The notes under the pieces were generated by a model. It searched no databases. It saw only the letters and a program-made list of their open reading frames with translations, and was not told the origin of the DNA. From positions 1,178,001 through 1,242,000 of the forward strand of contig NC_019701.1 in NCBI RefSeq assembly GCF_000317065.1: a stretch of 64,000 nt of DNA, read 5' to 3'. Within the stretch, counting starts at the first letter, position 1, and every line of letters starts with the position of its first letter. The translations under genes were made by a program, and so were the position numbers. The stretch comes from Pseudanabaena sp. PCC 7367. Its GTDB lineage: Bacteria > Cyanobacteriota > Cyanobacteriia > Pseudanabaenales > Pseudanabaenaceae. Shown in pieces: positions 50,601-59,894 of the stretch.

Positions 50601-51013
50601 CGACAGCGCTGATCAAATAGATCGCCTTCCTGCGCTTGCTTACCGTCAATCGATGCCACTATTTCCGCCGCCCACCACAATAAATACAACCGGACTGTGG
50701 CTCCCTGGGTGGGCAGGCCATGAATCCGATTGGGCAATCGCCAGGTTTGCCTAAGCTGAATATTACTTGCACCGCGATCGAACAGGATAATCTGCCGTTC
50801 TGGGTCTAGCTCACAGGCTTTGAGATCGGTAGCTGATGTATTACTTGACTGGTTATTTGGAGCATTGCCTCGATCGCTTTGATCGCTCCAATCACTCTGA
50901 TCATTGCGTCTGTAGGCATAATCGCGCTGCCAGCCACCCAAAATCGGTAGGCGGCTAAATTGCCTCAACCAGGCGATCGTAGTTTTGAGCTGGGTGAATA
51001 TTGCTTGATTCAA
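47666..51013 (-). CDS. Glycoside hydrolase family 38 alpha-mannosidase
   Basis: A 1115-residue enzyme. An N-terminal ancillary beta region (1-245) precedes the GH38 catalytic barrel: zinc ligands in GNAHIDVAWLW (about 260), nucleophile Asp in WLPDSFGFNWQLPQ (about 370), and further ligands in VGDHGGGPT. The C-terminal half contains the mannosidase beta-sandwich domains. It would hydrolyse alpha-mannosides inside the cell, since no signal peptide is visible. No transporter or glycosyltransferase is adjacent. It is full length. Confidence 0.95.
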   Translation of the reverse strand: MNQAIFTQLKTTIAWLRQFSRLPILGGWQRDYAYRRNDQSDWSDQSDRGNAPNNQSSNTSATDLKACELDPERQIILFDRGASNIQLRQTWRLPNRIHGLPTQGATVRLYLLWWAAEIVASIDGKQAQEGDLFDQRCRLLVAKNTQPEQEFKFELRLTAPSHDRGALHASTIQLEYPAQPCDPGKFADELAVIAAYLTMIEKRSPDLLPLVTKAVEQLAKLAQQPVNHELCNQLAKIRQSLLPLSPFLKQRKIHLVGNAHIDVAWLWPIAETKDVTRRTFASVLKLQQTYPELIFNQTTALSYQWIEQAEPELFTQIQAAVAQGKWEPIGGMWVESDCNLPGGESLIRQILYGKQYFQQKFNQDAKIAWLPDSFGFNWQLPQILVKSGFEAFTTQKLAWNDTNKPIDKVFWWQGLDGSKIFTYFPNEIGQDIEPESIAKHLADHERQHHIPETLWLYGVGDHGGGPTADMLDLGREWAESELFFTLIPGTIADYVLQLRANILQQQQTIPIWNDELYLELHRGVYTTKADQKLKHRRAELKLTNLEKYLAIAAILNPDCQSISDQTQAQLTTAWQSLLVNEFHDILPGSAIPEVFVDADLEWQEIDRIHDQLMADLSAKQPAKINDSSITLITLWNFLNWPRSAIVEIPRQMIAENITGSDLHNDQADESANANLPDLVPDLVAINPLTQQIYCTQATKEAYLVAIDNFPSLGNTQIQFKERSQFDNFNQSNQEPIVITSTHKQDSALSITSHSLENKKIKVEIDPHTGEISQIIDKRSGNKILRAPVQWQFFSDRGQYWDAWNIDPDYESKQLEAAELVDLKIKESGALRVSLAVIRKFRNSSIHQEIQLDADRNHVTVKNQLDWQEENTLVKVAFPVNWRSPLASYEIPMGAIERSTLAETERDRAKWEVPAQFWADLSGENIGLAVLNDCKYGYDAKPDQLRLTLLRSPVWCCPDSDRGSHTFTYRLVPHDRSWQTANVVQRGWELNNPIVTYPSINSLTSKNPSSLSNQNHFSLLQVHDQAGNNCANIVLTALKRSEDSKGWILRFYECNGQTTQAVIKFLPRIAQASECDLIERAIDNSDSKFCYDQNQISISFKPFEIMTLRVCFQAIP

Positions 51014-51436
51014 CTTTATTTAATTCAACTTTATTTGCCTGCCAAATCCATATCCTATCCGCTGATAGTCTTAATTTTTAAATCAAAAAATCAAACTATT
51101 TCAAACCATTGGTGAATTAATCCTGTAGTCAATTGCTGGACAGTATTCCAGTAATTTTGTTGATTCCATTAGTATGTTTAAATATTCAATAAAATATTCA
51201 ATAAAAATAATCAGCAGTTGATCTAGCTACATGGTGCAGCAACTAATCTGGCCTGCGAGAGGATTGGTTAGGATAAATTTAGTATAAATATTGATTAGCT
51301 TTTGTAATCTTGATCCAAATTGCTCTTATTGATTGCTGATATTTTAACCATTCCTGTTGATATCTCCTTTACCATTACTCTTAGGCTAACTAACACCCAA
51401 ATAACTGTTTAGACGTACTGAGGCGATCGGACCGTA
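51014..51436. other. Intergenic region, divergent promoters
   Basis: About 420 AT-rich bases with an AATATTCAATAA near-tandem repeat around 51180-51206. No gene was recognised. Confidence 0.45.
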
Positions 51437-52387
51437 ATGAAAATTATTTCTTTTTTGAACCAGTGGCAAATCAAATCCAGGGCGATCGCCCCCATGCTGA
51501 CTCGCATCCGTGCTAAAGCGGCCAGGTCTGGCGTAATCCTAATCACCACAGCGGGGTTGGCGGCCTGTTCATTTTCGGTCGGTGGACTGCCTATGGGTGA
51601 ACTAGAAGGGTTGATCCAGGACGGTATCGAACAGCAGGTTGGAGTTAAAGTGGATGCTATGGATTGCCCTGCGAACAGAGACATCGAGGAGGGTGATGTT
51701 TTTGCATGTACGGCCACAACCGTAGATGGTGATGTGCTGACAGTTACAGTCACCCAAACCGACGATCAAGGTAATTTCACTTGGGAAGTAGCAAATGCAG
51801 TTCCCGGTGAATTGCCCAGTGATAGTCCTGATCGTCCGATCGCCACTGACAATAACTCTGACGACAGTAGCGCTGATGATAATAATGATGACCCGGTGAG
51901 TGATGCAACTACTCCACCTGCTCAAACCAATAATCCCGGCAACGATGGTAACACCCTGAATACTGGCAGATTGGTGGAGGCGATCGCCACTGGCATTACT
52001 CAGCAAACTGGCCTGGAAGTGCTATCGGTCGATTGCCCCAGTCGCCCCATTCAAGCTGGTGACACCTTTAACTGCGTTGCCAATGGCCAAAAAGATAGCA
52101 CCATGACCATTGCCGTGGTGCAAGAAGATGATCAAGGCAATATCAACTGGGAGATTACTGGTTCCACCCGCATTTTGGATCTCAGTGTGATGGAACAGCA
52201 ACTTGTATCTCAACTAACCGAGCAAACTGGAGTATCGGGAGTGGTCGATTGCGGTGGCGATCGCTACTTGGTGGCCGGAGCTGGCGATAGTTTTGAATGT
52301 AGCGGTAGGGATAATAATGGTAATGAAGGCGTGATCCTGATTACGGTTCAGGATGATGAGGGTAATTATCAGTGGGAAATCAATTAG
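51437..52387 (+). CDS. Putative lipoprotein with three DUF4333 domains
   Basis: A 316-residue exported protein. The signal region ends in TTAGLAACSF, a good lipobox with Cys at about residue 45. Three DUF4333-like repeats follow (about 58-118, 175-240, 250-316). Each has a Q-x-G helix, VDC(P) with a second Cys in FxC, and the DDQGNxxWE or DDEGNYQWE end. A Ser/Asp/Asn/Pro linker separates the first two. The paired cysteines presumably form one disulfide per domain. DUF4333 is best known from actinobacteria and its function is unknown. The TpsB gene follows on the same strand. Confidence 0.85.
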   Translation: MKIISFLNQWQIKSRAIAPMLTRIRAKAARSGVILITTAGLAACSFSVGGLPMGELEGLIQDGIEQQVGVKVDAMDCPANRDIEEGDVFACTATTVDGDVLTVTVTQTDDQGNFTWEVANAVPGELPSDSPDRPIATDNNSDDSSADDNNDDPVSDATTPPAQTNNPGNDGNTLNTGRLVEAIATGITQQTGLEVLSVDCPSRPIQAGDTFNCVANGQKDSTMTIAVVQEDDQGNINWEITGSTRILDLSVMEQQLVSQLTEQTGVSGVVDCGGDRYLVAGAGDSFECSGRDNNGNEGVILITVQDDEGNYQWEIN

Positions 52388-52599
52388 AAAATCTGGGTAG
52401 CTAGTTATCTATTTCGATTTACCAAGTTATTTCAATTTTTTTGATTGTGATTAGTTGCTAGCTCGATCGAATTATCTACATTCAGCCTTGGCAAGCCTTA
52501 TGGCGCAATTTGTTTAAGTATTAAGGTGAGTGCATTTATTTGGCTGCCGGATACGATAAACTATGGTGGATTATCTTTGGTGTGTAGAGGTTTGCGGTT

Positions 52600-54408
52600 G
52601 TGGTTCGATCGAGTCGGCTTATGCTCCAATCTACTCTGCTAGCAACAGGTGTAAGCATCGGCTGCTGTGGTCTGTCGGCGATCGCCAATCCATTGCCTTC
52701 CTCAGCAGAGACGATCGATACAATTGGTCAGATCACAACCAACATTTCTGTTCCTAGTAAAAGCAATAATCTGGCGCAGGTCACCTCACCACAGGTAAAC
52801 CCACCCCAGGAACCAGAACCGCTTCCCGATCGGCCGCTGGAAATACCAACCCCCGATCAGCTTCTGCCAGGTGAACCAGCAGAACCAACTGAGCCAACTG
52901 AGCCAGCAGATATTCCTGAAGTGCCAGGTACGATTGTGGTCACAGGTTTTGAGGTAGTTGGTAGTACGGTGTTTACGGCTGAGCAATTAGCAGCGGTGAC
53001 CCAACCTTTTACCGATCGGGAAATTACCTTTGCTGAACTATTACAAGCCCGCTCCGCGATTACCCAGCTCTATATCGACAATGGCTATATCACCACGGGA
53101 GCATTCATTCCGCCCCAAACCCTCAGCGATGGCATAGTGGAAATCAGGGTAGTGGAAGGCAGCCTGGAAGATATTGTGATTACTGGTACCCGCCGCCTCA
53201 ACCCAAATTATGTCCGATCGCGCCTGGCGATTGCCACTGAAAAACCAGTCAACCGCGATCGATTGCTAGAAGCCTTGCAACTACTCCAGTTAGACCCGTT
53301 GATCGAAAGTTTGTCGGCGGAACTTTCAGCCGGCACGCAACCGGGCGAAAATCTCCTATCAGTGGAAGTAGTGGAGGCGGATTCCTTTGATGTGAATTTG
53401 CTAGCCGATAATCGGCGATCGCCCAGTGTGGGTTCATTCCGTCGTCAAATTGAACTACTCGAAAGGAATCTGTTTGGTCAGGGCGATGCGATTAGCTTTG
53501 CATTCACAAATACCGATGGCAGTGGGCTGATTGACTTTAGCTACACCTATCCGATCAATCCCCGCAATGGCACGCTCACCTTTGCCTATAGCCGTAATAA
53601 TAGCCGCGTAGTAGAGGAGCCCTTCTCACCGCTCGATATTGTCGCTAATTCTGATTACTACGATTTCACCTGGCGACAACCACTCCTGCAAACCCCAGTC
53701 AAAGAGTTTGCGATCGGTGCTACGGCTTCCCATCGCCAGAGTCAGGCTTCGATTTTGGGAATTGCCAATAGCCTCTCACCAGGTGCAGGTCTGGATGGCC
53801 GCACGGAAGTAACCGCATTGCGATTGTTCCAGGAATATACCAAACGCAGCAATCGGGATGTGTTGGCATTTCGATCGCAATTTAGCCTGGGCTCTGCGCC
53901 CTTTGCAGTCACAGCCAATGACGAGCCAGAAGACCAGTTCTTCCTAGCCTGGCGGGGGCAAGGGCAATATGTGAACCTGCTAGCCCCAGATACTTTATTT
54001 ATTTTGCGAGCAGATTTGCAACTGAGCGATCGCGCCCTGGTGCCGATCGAACAATTTGGGATCGGTGGTCAGGATAGTGTGCGGGGCTATCGCCAGGATT
54101 TGCTACTTACTGACAATGGGCTGGTGGCTTCCGCCGAGGTGCGATTGCCGATTATGCGCATACCAGAAGTGGAAGGCTTGATGCAACTTACACCCTTCAT
54201 TGACTTTGGCACCGGCTGGAATAATTCAGGGCGGCGTAATCCTGATCCCAACGCTTTGCTTGGCCTTGGCCTAGGATTGCGCTGGCAACAGGGCGATTAT
54301 CTCACCTTCCGTCTGGACTATGGCTTCGATCTAACCGACGCGAATACAGAATCCAACAACCTGCAAGAAAATGGTTTATATTTCTCGCTGCGTTGGACTG
54401 CTTTTTAG
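52600..54408 (+). CDS. Two-partner secretion porin (TpsB; ShlB/FhaC/HecB family)
   Basis: A 602-residue outer-membrane protein. The signal peptide is near 10-40, followed by a Pro/Glu-rich linker (about 65-105). Two POTRA domains come next (VVTGFEVVGSTVF at about 110 and IRVVEGSLEDIVITGT at about 185). The transporter barrel includes VRGYRQDLL, the motif of barrel loop 6, and a C-terminal Trp-Thr-Ala-Phe end. These porins export a partner TpsA exoprotein, but none is adjacent. The start is GTG at 52600 or ATG at 52621. Confidence 0.93.
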   Translation: MVRSSRLMLQSTLLATGVSIGCCGLSAIANPLPSSAETIDTIGQITTNISVPSKSNNLAQVTSPQVNPPQEPEPLPDRPLEIPTPDQLLPGEPAEPTEPTEPADIPEVPGTIVVTGFEVVGSTVFTAEQLAAVTQPFTDREITFAELLQARSAITQLYIDNGYITTGAFIPPQTLSDGIVEIRVVEGSLEDIVITGTRRLNPNYVRSRLAIATEKPVNRDRLLEALQLLQLDPLIESLSAELSAGTQPGENLLSVEVVEADSFDVNLLADNRRSPSVGSFRRQIELLERNLFGQGDAISFAFTNTDGSGLIDFSYTYPINPRNGTLTFAYSRNNSRVVEEPFSPLDIVANSDYYDFTWRQPLLQTPVKEFAIGATASHRQSQASILGIANSLSPGAGLDGRTEVTALRLFQEYTKRSNRDVLAFRSQFSLGSAPFAVTANDEPEDQFFLAWRGQGQYVNLLAPDTLFILRADLQLSDRALVPIEQFGIGGQDSVRGYRQDLLLTDNGLVASAEVRLPIMRIPEVEGLMQLTPFIDFGTGWNNSGRRNPDPNALLGLGLGLRWQQGDYLTFRLDYGFDLTDANTESNNLQENGLYFSLRWTAF

Positions 54409-54425
54409 AAGGATGCGGCTATTTT

Positions 54426-56570
54426 TTAAGGATTAGTTGAACCGGATAAGCGATTAGGCAGTTTATACACCTTATCTTCTGGCTCGGTTTCCACCATGTC
54501 CGGCATTAGCTCTAGTACCCGCTGTTGGACTTGCAAGTGTCTTTCTAAGCCCTCATAGGCATAACGGTTATATTTCTTCTCATTGATGTAGCTGTTAATA
54601 TAGGCAACCCGATCGTTGGTTTCGGGGTGGGTAGACACCCAAGCGGGGGGACTTTGTTTTTGTTCTTTGCCCATGGTTACCATCAGGTTATAAAGCCCAT
54701 CGGCAGCATAGCCAGAGGAAGCTAAAATACGCGTGCCCAGTACATCGGCCTGGCGTTCCATCTCGCGGCTGTAGTCCAGCGTAAACAGGTTGGCCGCAGT
54801 GCCACCAAAGGGCAGAAACTGGAATAAATTGCTATTTAAGGCACTCTGGGTGACCAACTGGAAGCCGTGGGAAAGAACCGCATGGGAAATTTCATGGGCC
54901 AGCAGGCCAGCTAGCTCTGCTTCAGAATTGGTTTTGGCGATCGCCCCAGCATTAATAAAAATTTTGCCGCCAGGCATCGCAAAGGCATTGATTTCCTCTG
55001 CCGCGATCACATAGAACTCATAATTAAACTCATCCCGACCCGATACAGCGGCCAGCTTTTGGCCAACTTCCTGCACATATTCAGTCACCAGCGGATCATC
55101 AATTAATTCTAATCGGCGCTGGGCAGAAGTCGCCGCTTTTTCACCAACCACCACTTCACCCTGGGCGATCAGCGCCAAACTTTGCACCGAATTAAGCGGG
55201 CCAATCAAGCTGCCAGTAAGGGCATAGCCCGCCGCGCCAACGATCGCGCTGGTGATTGATTTCTCCCGTAGTTGCTTCCTAATATCATCTTTAAATCGAT
55301 CCAGGTTCTCATCTGCCACCGCCAGGAACTCCTCGGCATCTTCATGCTCAGGATTGAGCAGGGCAAACTCACGGGCAGCGATCGATGATTCTAGCCAATA
55401 GCCAGCTTCGCCCAATTTTTTGATCCGTGCCAACATCAACTTGGGTTCGTCAGGATAGATCAAACTTGCTTGCTCTAGGGCATCTAAGGCATCTTCCTGG
55501 CGATCGTATGCTTCCAGGGCTTCCGCATAGGCAATGTGCCCAGGAATAAATTCGGGATGTTGGGTAGAAAGCAACTGCAAAGGAACCAGGATACGGGTTT
55601 CCAAATTCTTTTCCAGTCCTGCCTGGTATTCGCGCCAATAGACCTGGACAGCGGGGGATGCTTCCGCCAGATCATAGATAGCAGTTGGTCTGGAGTTCGT
55701 TTGCTCCGGCTCAAGGGAATCCTCTGATTCTAGATCTGGTTCTATACCTGATTCAAGTGATTCAGATTCGCTCGTTACGTCGCTGTCATCGATCGATCGG
55801 GCGGCTAGTTTTGATTCCCTGCCTGTTTTTGCTTCCCGATATAACTGTTCGGCCTGTTCAATTTGGCCAGAACGATAGAGCCGATCGGCTTCAATCATTT
55901 TCTGTTGTCTGGCGTTTAGTTTCCCCTCAAGGACACCGCTGAACTCTGATAGATCAAGCTGCATAGAGTCTGGATCATCGCCAGCAGCGATCGCTTCATC
56001 AGCTTGATTAGATTCGTTGGCTTCTTTCGTTTCGTCAATTAAAGACTCTCGCTCAATTGGTTTGGGACGAGAAATCATCGTCGCATCATCACCCAGCAGA
56101 TCGATCGCTCTACCTTTCTTGCCTGTCGTTGTGCCTACGGTATTTTGATCGCGTTCCTCGCTCTCCCCTGCAATCGCTTCCACCGGAATCAGTTCACCTT
56201 CAAAGCCAGTGCGATCGCCAACTTCGTTAATTTCTGGTTCTGAGCTATCCGCATCAACGGGCTGAGAAGCATCATTCGCAGTTTCGATCTTAGTTTTAGT
56301 TTCGATCGCTTCTAGATCTAGCTCTAAACTATCCTCGTTATGCTCAAAGACTGGTAAGGAATCTCGATCGGCGGCTTGCGCTTGTACCTTTTCTATCACT
56401 AGTTCAGGGTCATGCTCTGCGGCCTTTTGATTGCTGGTAGTAGCAGAGACCGGAAATGAAGCAAGTAGTAATAACAAACCAAATGGCAAAGTTAACCAAT
56501 GCAATTTGGTTGATAATTTGGTCGATCGACGGCGTGATTTAGGGATCGGTGGGAGACTCATAGGGTTCAT
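54426..56570 (-). CDS. M48 metalloprotease with TPR and acidic N-terminus
   Basis: A 714-residue exported zinc protease of the BepA type. A signal peptide (about 22-44) is followed by about 200 acidic Asp/Glu-rich low-complexity residues, then TPR-like helices (about 205-405). The M48 catalytic domain has zinc motif LLAHEISHAVLSHG (about 560), and a third ligand probably lies in SREMERQADVLG. Related proteins act in outer-membrane protein quality control. It is convergent with the TpsB porin gene, 17 bp away, an attractive pairing but not proof of function. Confidence 0.92.
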   Translation of the reverse strand: MNPMSLPPIPKSRRRSTKLSTKLHWLTLPFGLLLLLASFPVSATTSNQKAAEHDPELVIEKVQAQAADRDSLPVFEHNEDSLELDLEAIETKTKIETANDASQPVDADSSEPEINEVGDRTGFEGELIPVEAIAGESEERDQNTVGTTTGKKGRAIDLLGDDATMISRPKPIERESLIDETKEANESNQADEAIAAGDDPDSMQLDLSEFSGVLEGKLNARQQKMIEADRLYRSGQIEQAEQLYREAKTGRESKLAARSIDDSDVTSESESLESGIEPDLESEDSLEPEQTNSRPTAIYDLAEASPAVQVYWREYQAGLEKNLETRILVPLQLLSTQHPEFIPGHIAYAEALEAYDRQEDALDALEQASLIYPDEPKLMLARIKKLGEAGYWLESSIAAREFALLNPEHEDAEEFLAVADENLDRFKDDIRKQLREKSITSAIVGAAGYALTGSLIGPLNSVQSLALIAQGEVVVGEKAATSAQRRLELIDDPLVTEYVQEVGQKLAAVSGRDEFNYEFYVIAAEEINAFAMPGGKIFINAGAIAKTNSEAELAGLLAHEISHAVLSHGFQLVTQSALNSNLFQFLPFGGTAANLFTLDYSREMERQADVLGTRILASSGYAADGLYNLMVTMGKEQKQSPPAWVSTHPETNDRVAYINSYINEKKYNRYAYEGLERHLQVQQRVLELMPDMVETEPEDKVYKLPNRLSGSTNP

Positions 56571-57428
56571 CTGTCTGCTCGCTCAAAACGATAATTATGA
56601 CGGTGTAGAACGATCGTCTTTGTTTGCGATCGCTCATTAAACTGCATCATGAGACCTGATCAAGTTTCATCAATCAGCCAGCTTACTAGCCAGCAAATTG
56701 CCACAAGCCAGGATGCGGGGAATAAATATCTAATCAGTATAAATACAAAATAAATACAAATACTTGAACCAGTTAGGAAAGTGCTACTCAAGCTCAAACT
56801 CACGCCAAAACAGCAATCTGGTCAGTTCAGTAATTCAGTAAAATAGATTCCTACGATCGCTTGGACAGCAAATATATGCAGCATGAACCGCCGTCCAGTT
56901 GAATCATTTAGCTAGCTTAAATTACACAGTAATTGCGCCGTAATTGCATGGTGGTTTCGATAAATTAGCGCTTCGTCACCTAGGCTTACTGATGCTTACC
57001 GATGCTTAATGATATAGACGAAATGCATAATCACGATCCAAACAATTAACTCCAAACTAATTAACAAAGTATGCTCAGAGCTATGTATGCAGAGGTCAGC
57101 CTACAACCTAAACCATTCCGTAACCATTCCGTTGAACTCCGGCTTACTCTGTTCATATTTCTAGCTCCAGACATATATGCCCCCTCAATCGATCGCAATT
57201 ATGAAACTAGCTATAGTTGAGGGAAAGGGAACAGTGGTCAAATCTAACTAGGACAATTCTGGCATAGATCTAATCCTCCTGGCAGCGTAGATGATGCAAT
57301 TTTGATTGCCCTTATGTGCCTTGGCAATTTCTCGATGCTTCAAGAGACAGTGAAATGTTAGTATCACGATCGAGCTAGAGCAACAAAGCCATTGCCCTGC
57401 GATCGCAACTTCATCTACTTCCTATTAT
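56571..57428. other. Gene-free region, divergent promoters
   Basis: About 860 bases. Near-tandem repeats GATGCTTAC/GATGCTTAA (about 56990-57008) and CCATTCCGTAA/CCATTCCGTTG (about 57113-57133) are visible. A 48-codon plus frame from 57071 has no supporting ribosome site and is not called. Confidence 0.45.
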
Positions 57429-58229
57429 ATGTCTTTACTTCCCTTGCCTAGTGCTGATTTTCTTAGTTCTCAACATCCTGGGCAAATTAGCCAACCGCTA
57501 GCCGCAGTGAAATTAATTGCCAGTGATGTGGATGGCACCTTAACCAGGGGCGGCAAATTTACGGCTGAATTGCCAGCGGCCTTAGATCGCTTAACAAACA
57601 AGGGGATCGCAGTTTTATTAGTAACTGGCCGATCGGCGGGTTGGGTGAGTGCCTTGCGTAATTATTTCCCAGTCGCAGGGGCGATCGCCGAAAATGGCGG
57701 TTTGTTTTTTGCCAGTGCCGATCAATTGCCACAGGTTTTAAGCCCGATCGGCGATCTTGTTGCCCATCGCCAAAAATTAGCTAGCACTTTTACAGAGCTG
57801 TGCCAACGGTTTCCACAACTGCAAGAATCCGTGGATAATGCCTATCGCATCACCGATTGGACCTTTGACGTGGCTGGCCTGAGCGATCGCAACTTGAGCG
57901 ATATTAACCAAATATGTACTGAAGCTGGTTGGGGCTTTACCTATAGCACGGTGCAATGCCACATTAAACCCATCGCGCAGGATAAAGCAACTGGGATTTT
58001 GGCGATCATTAGCCAGCATTTTGCTCACCTCACCACCCAGCAAATACTTACGATCGGCGATAGTCCTAATGATGAAGCAATGTTCGATCGCCAAAAGTTT
58101 CCGCTCTCGGTCGGCGTTGCCAATCTGCGTGAATATAGCGATCGGCTCACCCATCAGCCCACCTACATCACCAGCCAGCCAGAAGTAGCTGGATTTGGGG
58201 AACTAGTCGATCTGCTGGTGAGTCTGTGA
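57429..58229 (+). CDS. HAD-superfamily IIB phosphatase
   Basis: A 266-residue Cof-like HAD hydrolase. Motif I is ASDVDGTLT (about 32-40), motif II is LLVTGRSAGW, the cap runs about 90-185, and motif IV is TIGDSPNDEAMFD. Class IIB enzymes dephosphorylate sugar phosphates and similar metabolites; the substrate is not evident. The first 25 residues are a non-conserved lead. It is the first of two plus-strand genes with 139 bp between. Confidence 0.88.
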   Translation: MSLLPLPSADFLSSQHPGQISQPLAAVKLIASDVDGTLTRGGKFTAELPAALDRLTNKGIAVLLVTGRSAGWVSALRNYFPVAGAIAENGGLFFASADQLPQVLSPIGDLVAHRQKLASTFTELCQRFPQLQESVDNAYRITDWTFDVAGLSDRNLSDINQICTEAGWGFTYSTVQCHIKPIAQDKATGILAIISQHFAHLTTQQILTIGDSPNDEAMFDRQKFPLSVGVANLREYSDRLTHQPTYITSQPEVAGFGELVDLLVSL

Positions 58230-58368
58230 TCGCAATACCAACTATGAATATTTCTCGATCACGATCCTTGTAAACATAAGTGTTAAATGCGGTTAGTTCG
58301 ATCGCGGTAGGGTGAATATGAATGTTATGGTGGGGATAATTGCGATCGCCTGATTTGGGTCTAATCCG

Positions 58369-58914
58369 ATGAAAAAGCTGAGCCTCTTTGCCGCTTCGGT
58401 TGTTAGCTATGGTCTTTTTATTGCTGTGCCGCCGCCAAGCATAGCCCAGGAAAGTAACTGTGTGCTGATTACCACCAATGGGCAAGCAATGGATTTATCT
58501 AGCCTTTGTGGTGCCGCGCCGCCAGCATCGCAGTTGCAACAGGCCACGATTAAGCGCCGTGATGCTGGGGTTCCAGTGATCGATGTGTTGTTCACAGGCC
58601 AAAATGGCAGTAGCCAGATATTTGAAATGGCGGTAGATACGGGTGCTTCGGGGACAGCAATCACAGCAGAAATGGCCAGAGTCCTGGGGGTGGAGACGAT
58701 CGGCATTGCGCTCGTAAACACTGCCAGTGAGAATGAAGTTCCAGTAGAAGTGGGGCGGGTAGCCTTAATTCAGGTGAATGGCTTGGCGTTGCAAAATGTG
58801 CCGGTGGGGATTTTGCCGTCACTGGATGTGGGTTTGCTGGGGCAAGATTTCTTTGGTCGCTATGATCTGCTAATTCGCCAGGATGTGATTGAGTTTCTGC
58901 CTGCTAGTCAATAA
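58369..58914 (+). CDS. Secreted retropepsin-like aspartic protease
   Basis: A 181-residue protein with a signal peptide (about 1-26) and one aspartic-protease half-domain: catalytic VDTGASGTAITAEMARVLGV (about 91-110) and the downstream GLLGQDFFGRYDLLI segment. Single-domain clan AA proteases act as homodimers. This matches the TIGR02281-type group of bacterial retropepsins. Target proteins are unknown. A cysteine pair lies in the N-terminal linker. Confidence 0.88.
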   Translation: MKKLSLFAASVVSYGLFIAVPPPSIAQESNCVLITTNGQAMDLSSLCGAAPPASQLQQATIKRRDAGVPVIDVLFTGQNGSSQIFEMAVDTGASGTAITAEMARVLGVETIGIALVNTASENEVPVEVGRVALIQVNGLALQNVPVGILPSLDVGLLGQDFFGRYDLLIRQDVIEFLPASQ

Positions 58915-59002
58915 CTAGCGATCGAGGGTTTTGCCGCAATCAATAGTTTATTCTCATTCTCTCCACCCACCAACGATTTAGCCTTAACAGATCGCAAAAA
59001 AA

Positions 59003-59731
59003 TTAGTTAGCCCGCCTCACATCACTATCCCGCTGCACATTGCCATCACGCACTGTCGGCGAAGATGGGGGAGCAGGGCGATCGCGCTCCCTCCGAATCT
59101 CTATCTCAGTAACATCTTGGTCAACTGGCTCTGGCTCAAATTCTGGCGCAGGTTCAGATGCATTAGCTGGGGCGATCGATTGCTCAGCTTGCTCCCACTT
59201 AAATTCCTGATGCTGCCGCACATCATTAATTCCAGGAATATTATCCAGCTCGCCATTACAAGCCTCCACCAGCAAAGTGTAGTAAGTACCCAGGGCATTA
59301 TCCACCCCACCCACCAGCACATTCACCTCATAGGGGGCATTCTCAGGGCGAGAACTGGCCACGATCTTATACTGCTCCCCTTCCCGCAGGTCGATCGTGT
59401 GATCGAGAAACTTATCATTGGTGCGATTGCTATATTTAAGGTGCATTTCCATGCCATAGGTAACGTTGCCCTCTGGGGTGATCGTGGCAATGTAGTAATC
59501 AAACACCCTGCCCCCCGGCACGGAAAAGTCGGTATTCCAATTGTTATTGATGCTCACAAAGGGCACAAAGGGAATAAATGGCACACTGGGTACGCTGACT
59601 TCTTTGCGCTGGAGAGTGCCTTGGCCGCCAATTACCTTCAGGGGGATACAAGTTTCGGCGATCGCTCCTTCTGCCCAGGTAAGCGTGGCGATCGTGATGG
59701 CAACTAAGCCTAGTTTTTTTGGTAGTAACAT
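59003..59731 (-). CDS. Secreted hypothetical protein with disordered tail
   Basis: A 242-residue protein. A signal peptide (about 1-25) precedes a beta-rich mature domain (about 30-165, including PFIPFVPFV and YYIATITPEGNV), then a proline/acidic disordered tail with Arg-rich clusters (about 170-242). Two cysteines, ETCIPL and VEACNGEL, may pair. No family is recognised. It is convergent with the protease gene and lies next to the insertion sequence, which does not disrupt it. Confidence 0.7.
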   Translation of the reverse strand: MLLPKKLGLVAITIATLTWAEGAIAETCIPLKVIGGQGTLQRKEVSVPSVPFIPFVPFVSINNNWNTDFSVPGGRVFDYYIATITPEGNVTYGMEMHLKYSNRTNDKFLDHTIDLREGEQYKIVASSRPENAPYEVNVLVGGVDNALGTYYTLLVEACNGELDNIPGINDVRQHQEFKWEQAEQSIAPANASEPAPEFEPEPVDQDVTEIEIRRERDRPAPPSSPTVRDGNVQRDSDVRRAN

Positions 59732-59860
59732 GGTTCCGTTTTTCCTGCAATTAGCTTGATTTTGTAATTGCTGAGAATGTCCATAGCCGCAATGGCTACT
59801 ACCTTAATGTTAATCGGATCTGTAGTGATTAGCTGGCCATACGACGATGAACCCAATTAC

Positions 59861-59894
59861 TAGTGGATTGTCAGCTTTCAATTTGTGGGTAAAG
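59861..59894 (+). repeat. Left terminal inverted repeat of the IS630 element
   Basis: Begins TAGTGGATTGTCAGC. It matches the reverse complement of 61048-61081 at 23 of 34 positions, including the outer TAGTG and the TGTCA and TTTGTG blocks. Confidence 0.8.

Noticed and set aside
57071-57217. 48-codon plus-strand frame in the 56.6-57.4 kb gap
   Set aside because: No ribosome site, contains a local duplication, and no membrane or motif signature.
59117-59707. 196-codon plus-strand frame
   Set aside because: Entirely antisense to the secreted-protein gene at 59003-59731, which has a signal peptide and coherent composition; the plus frame is its shadow.
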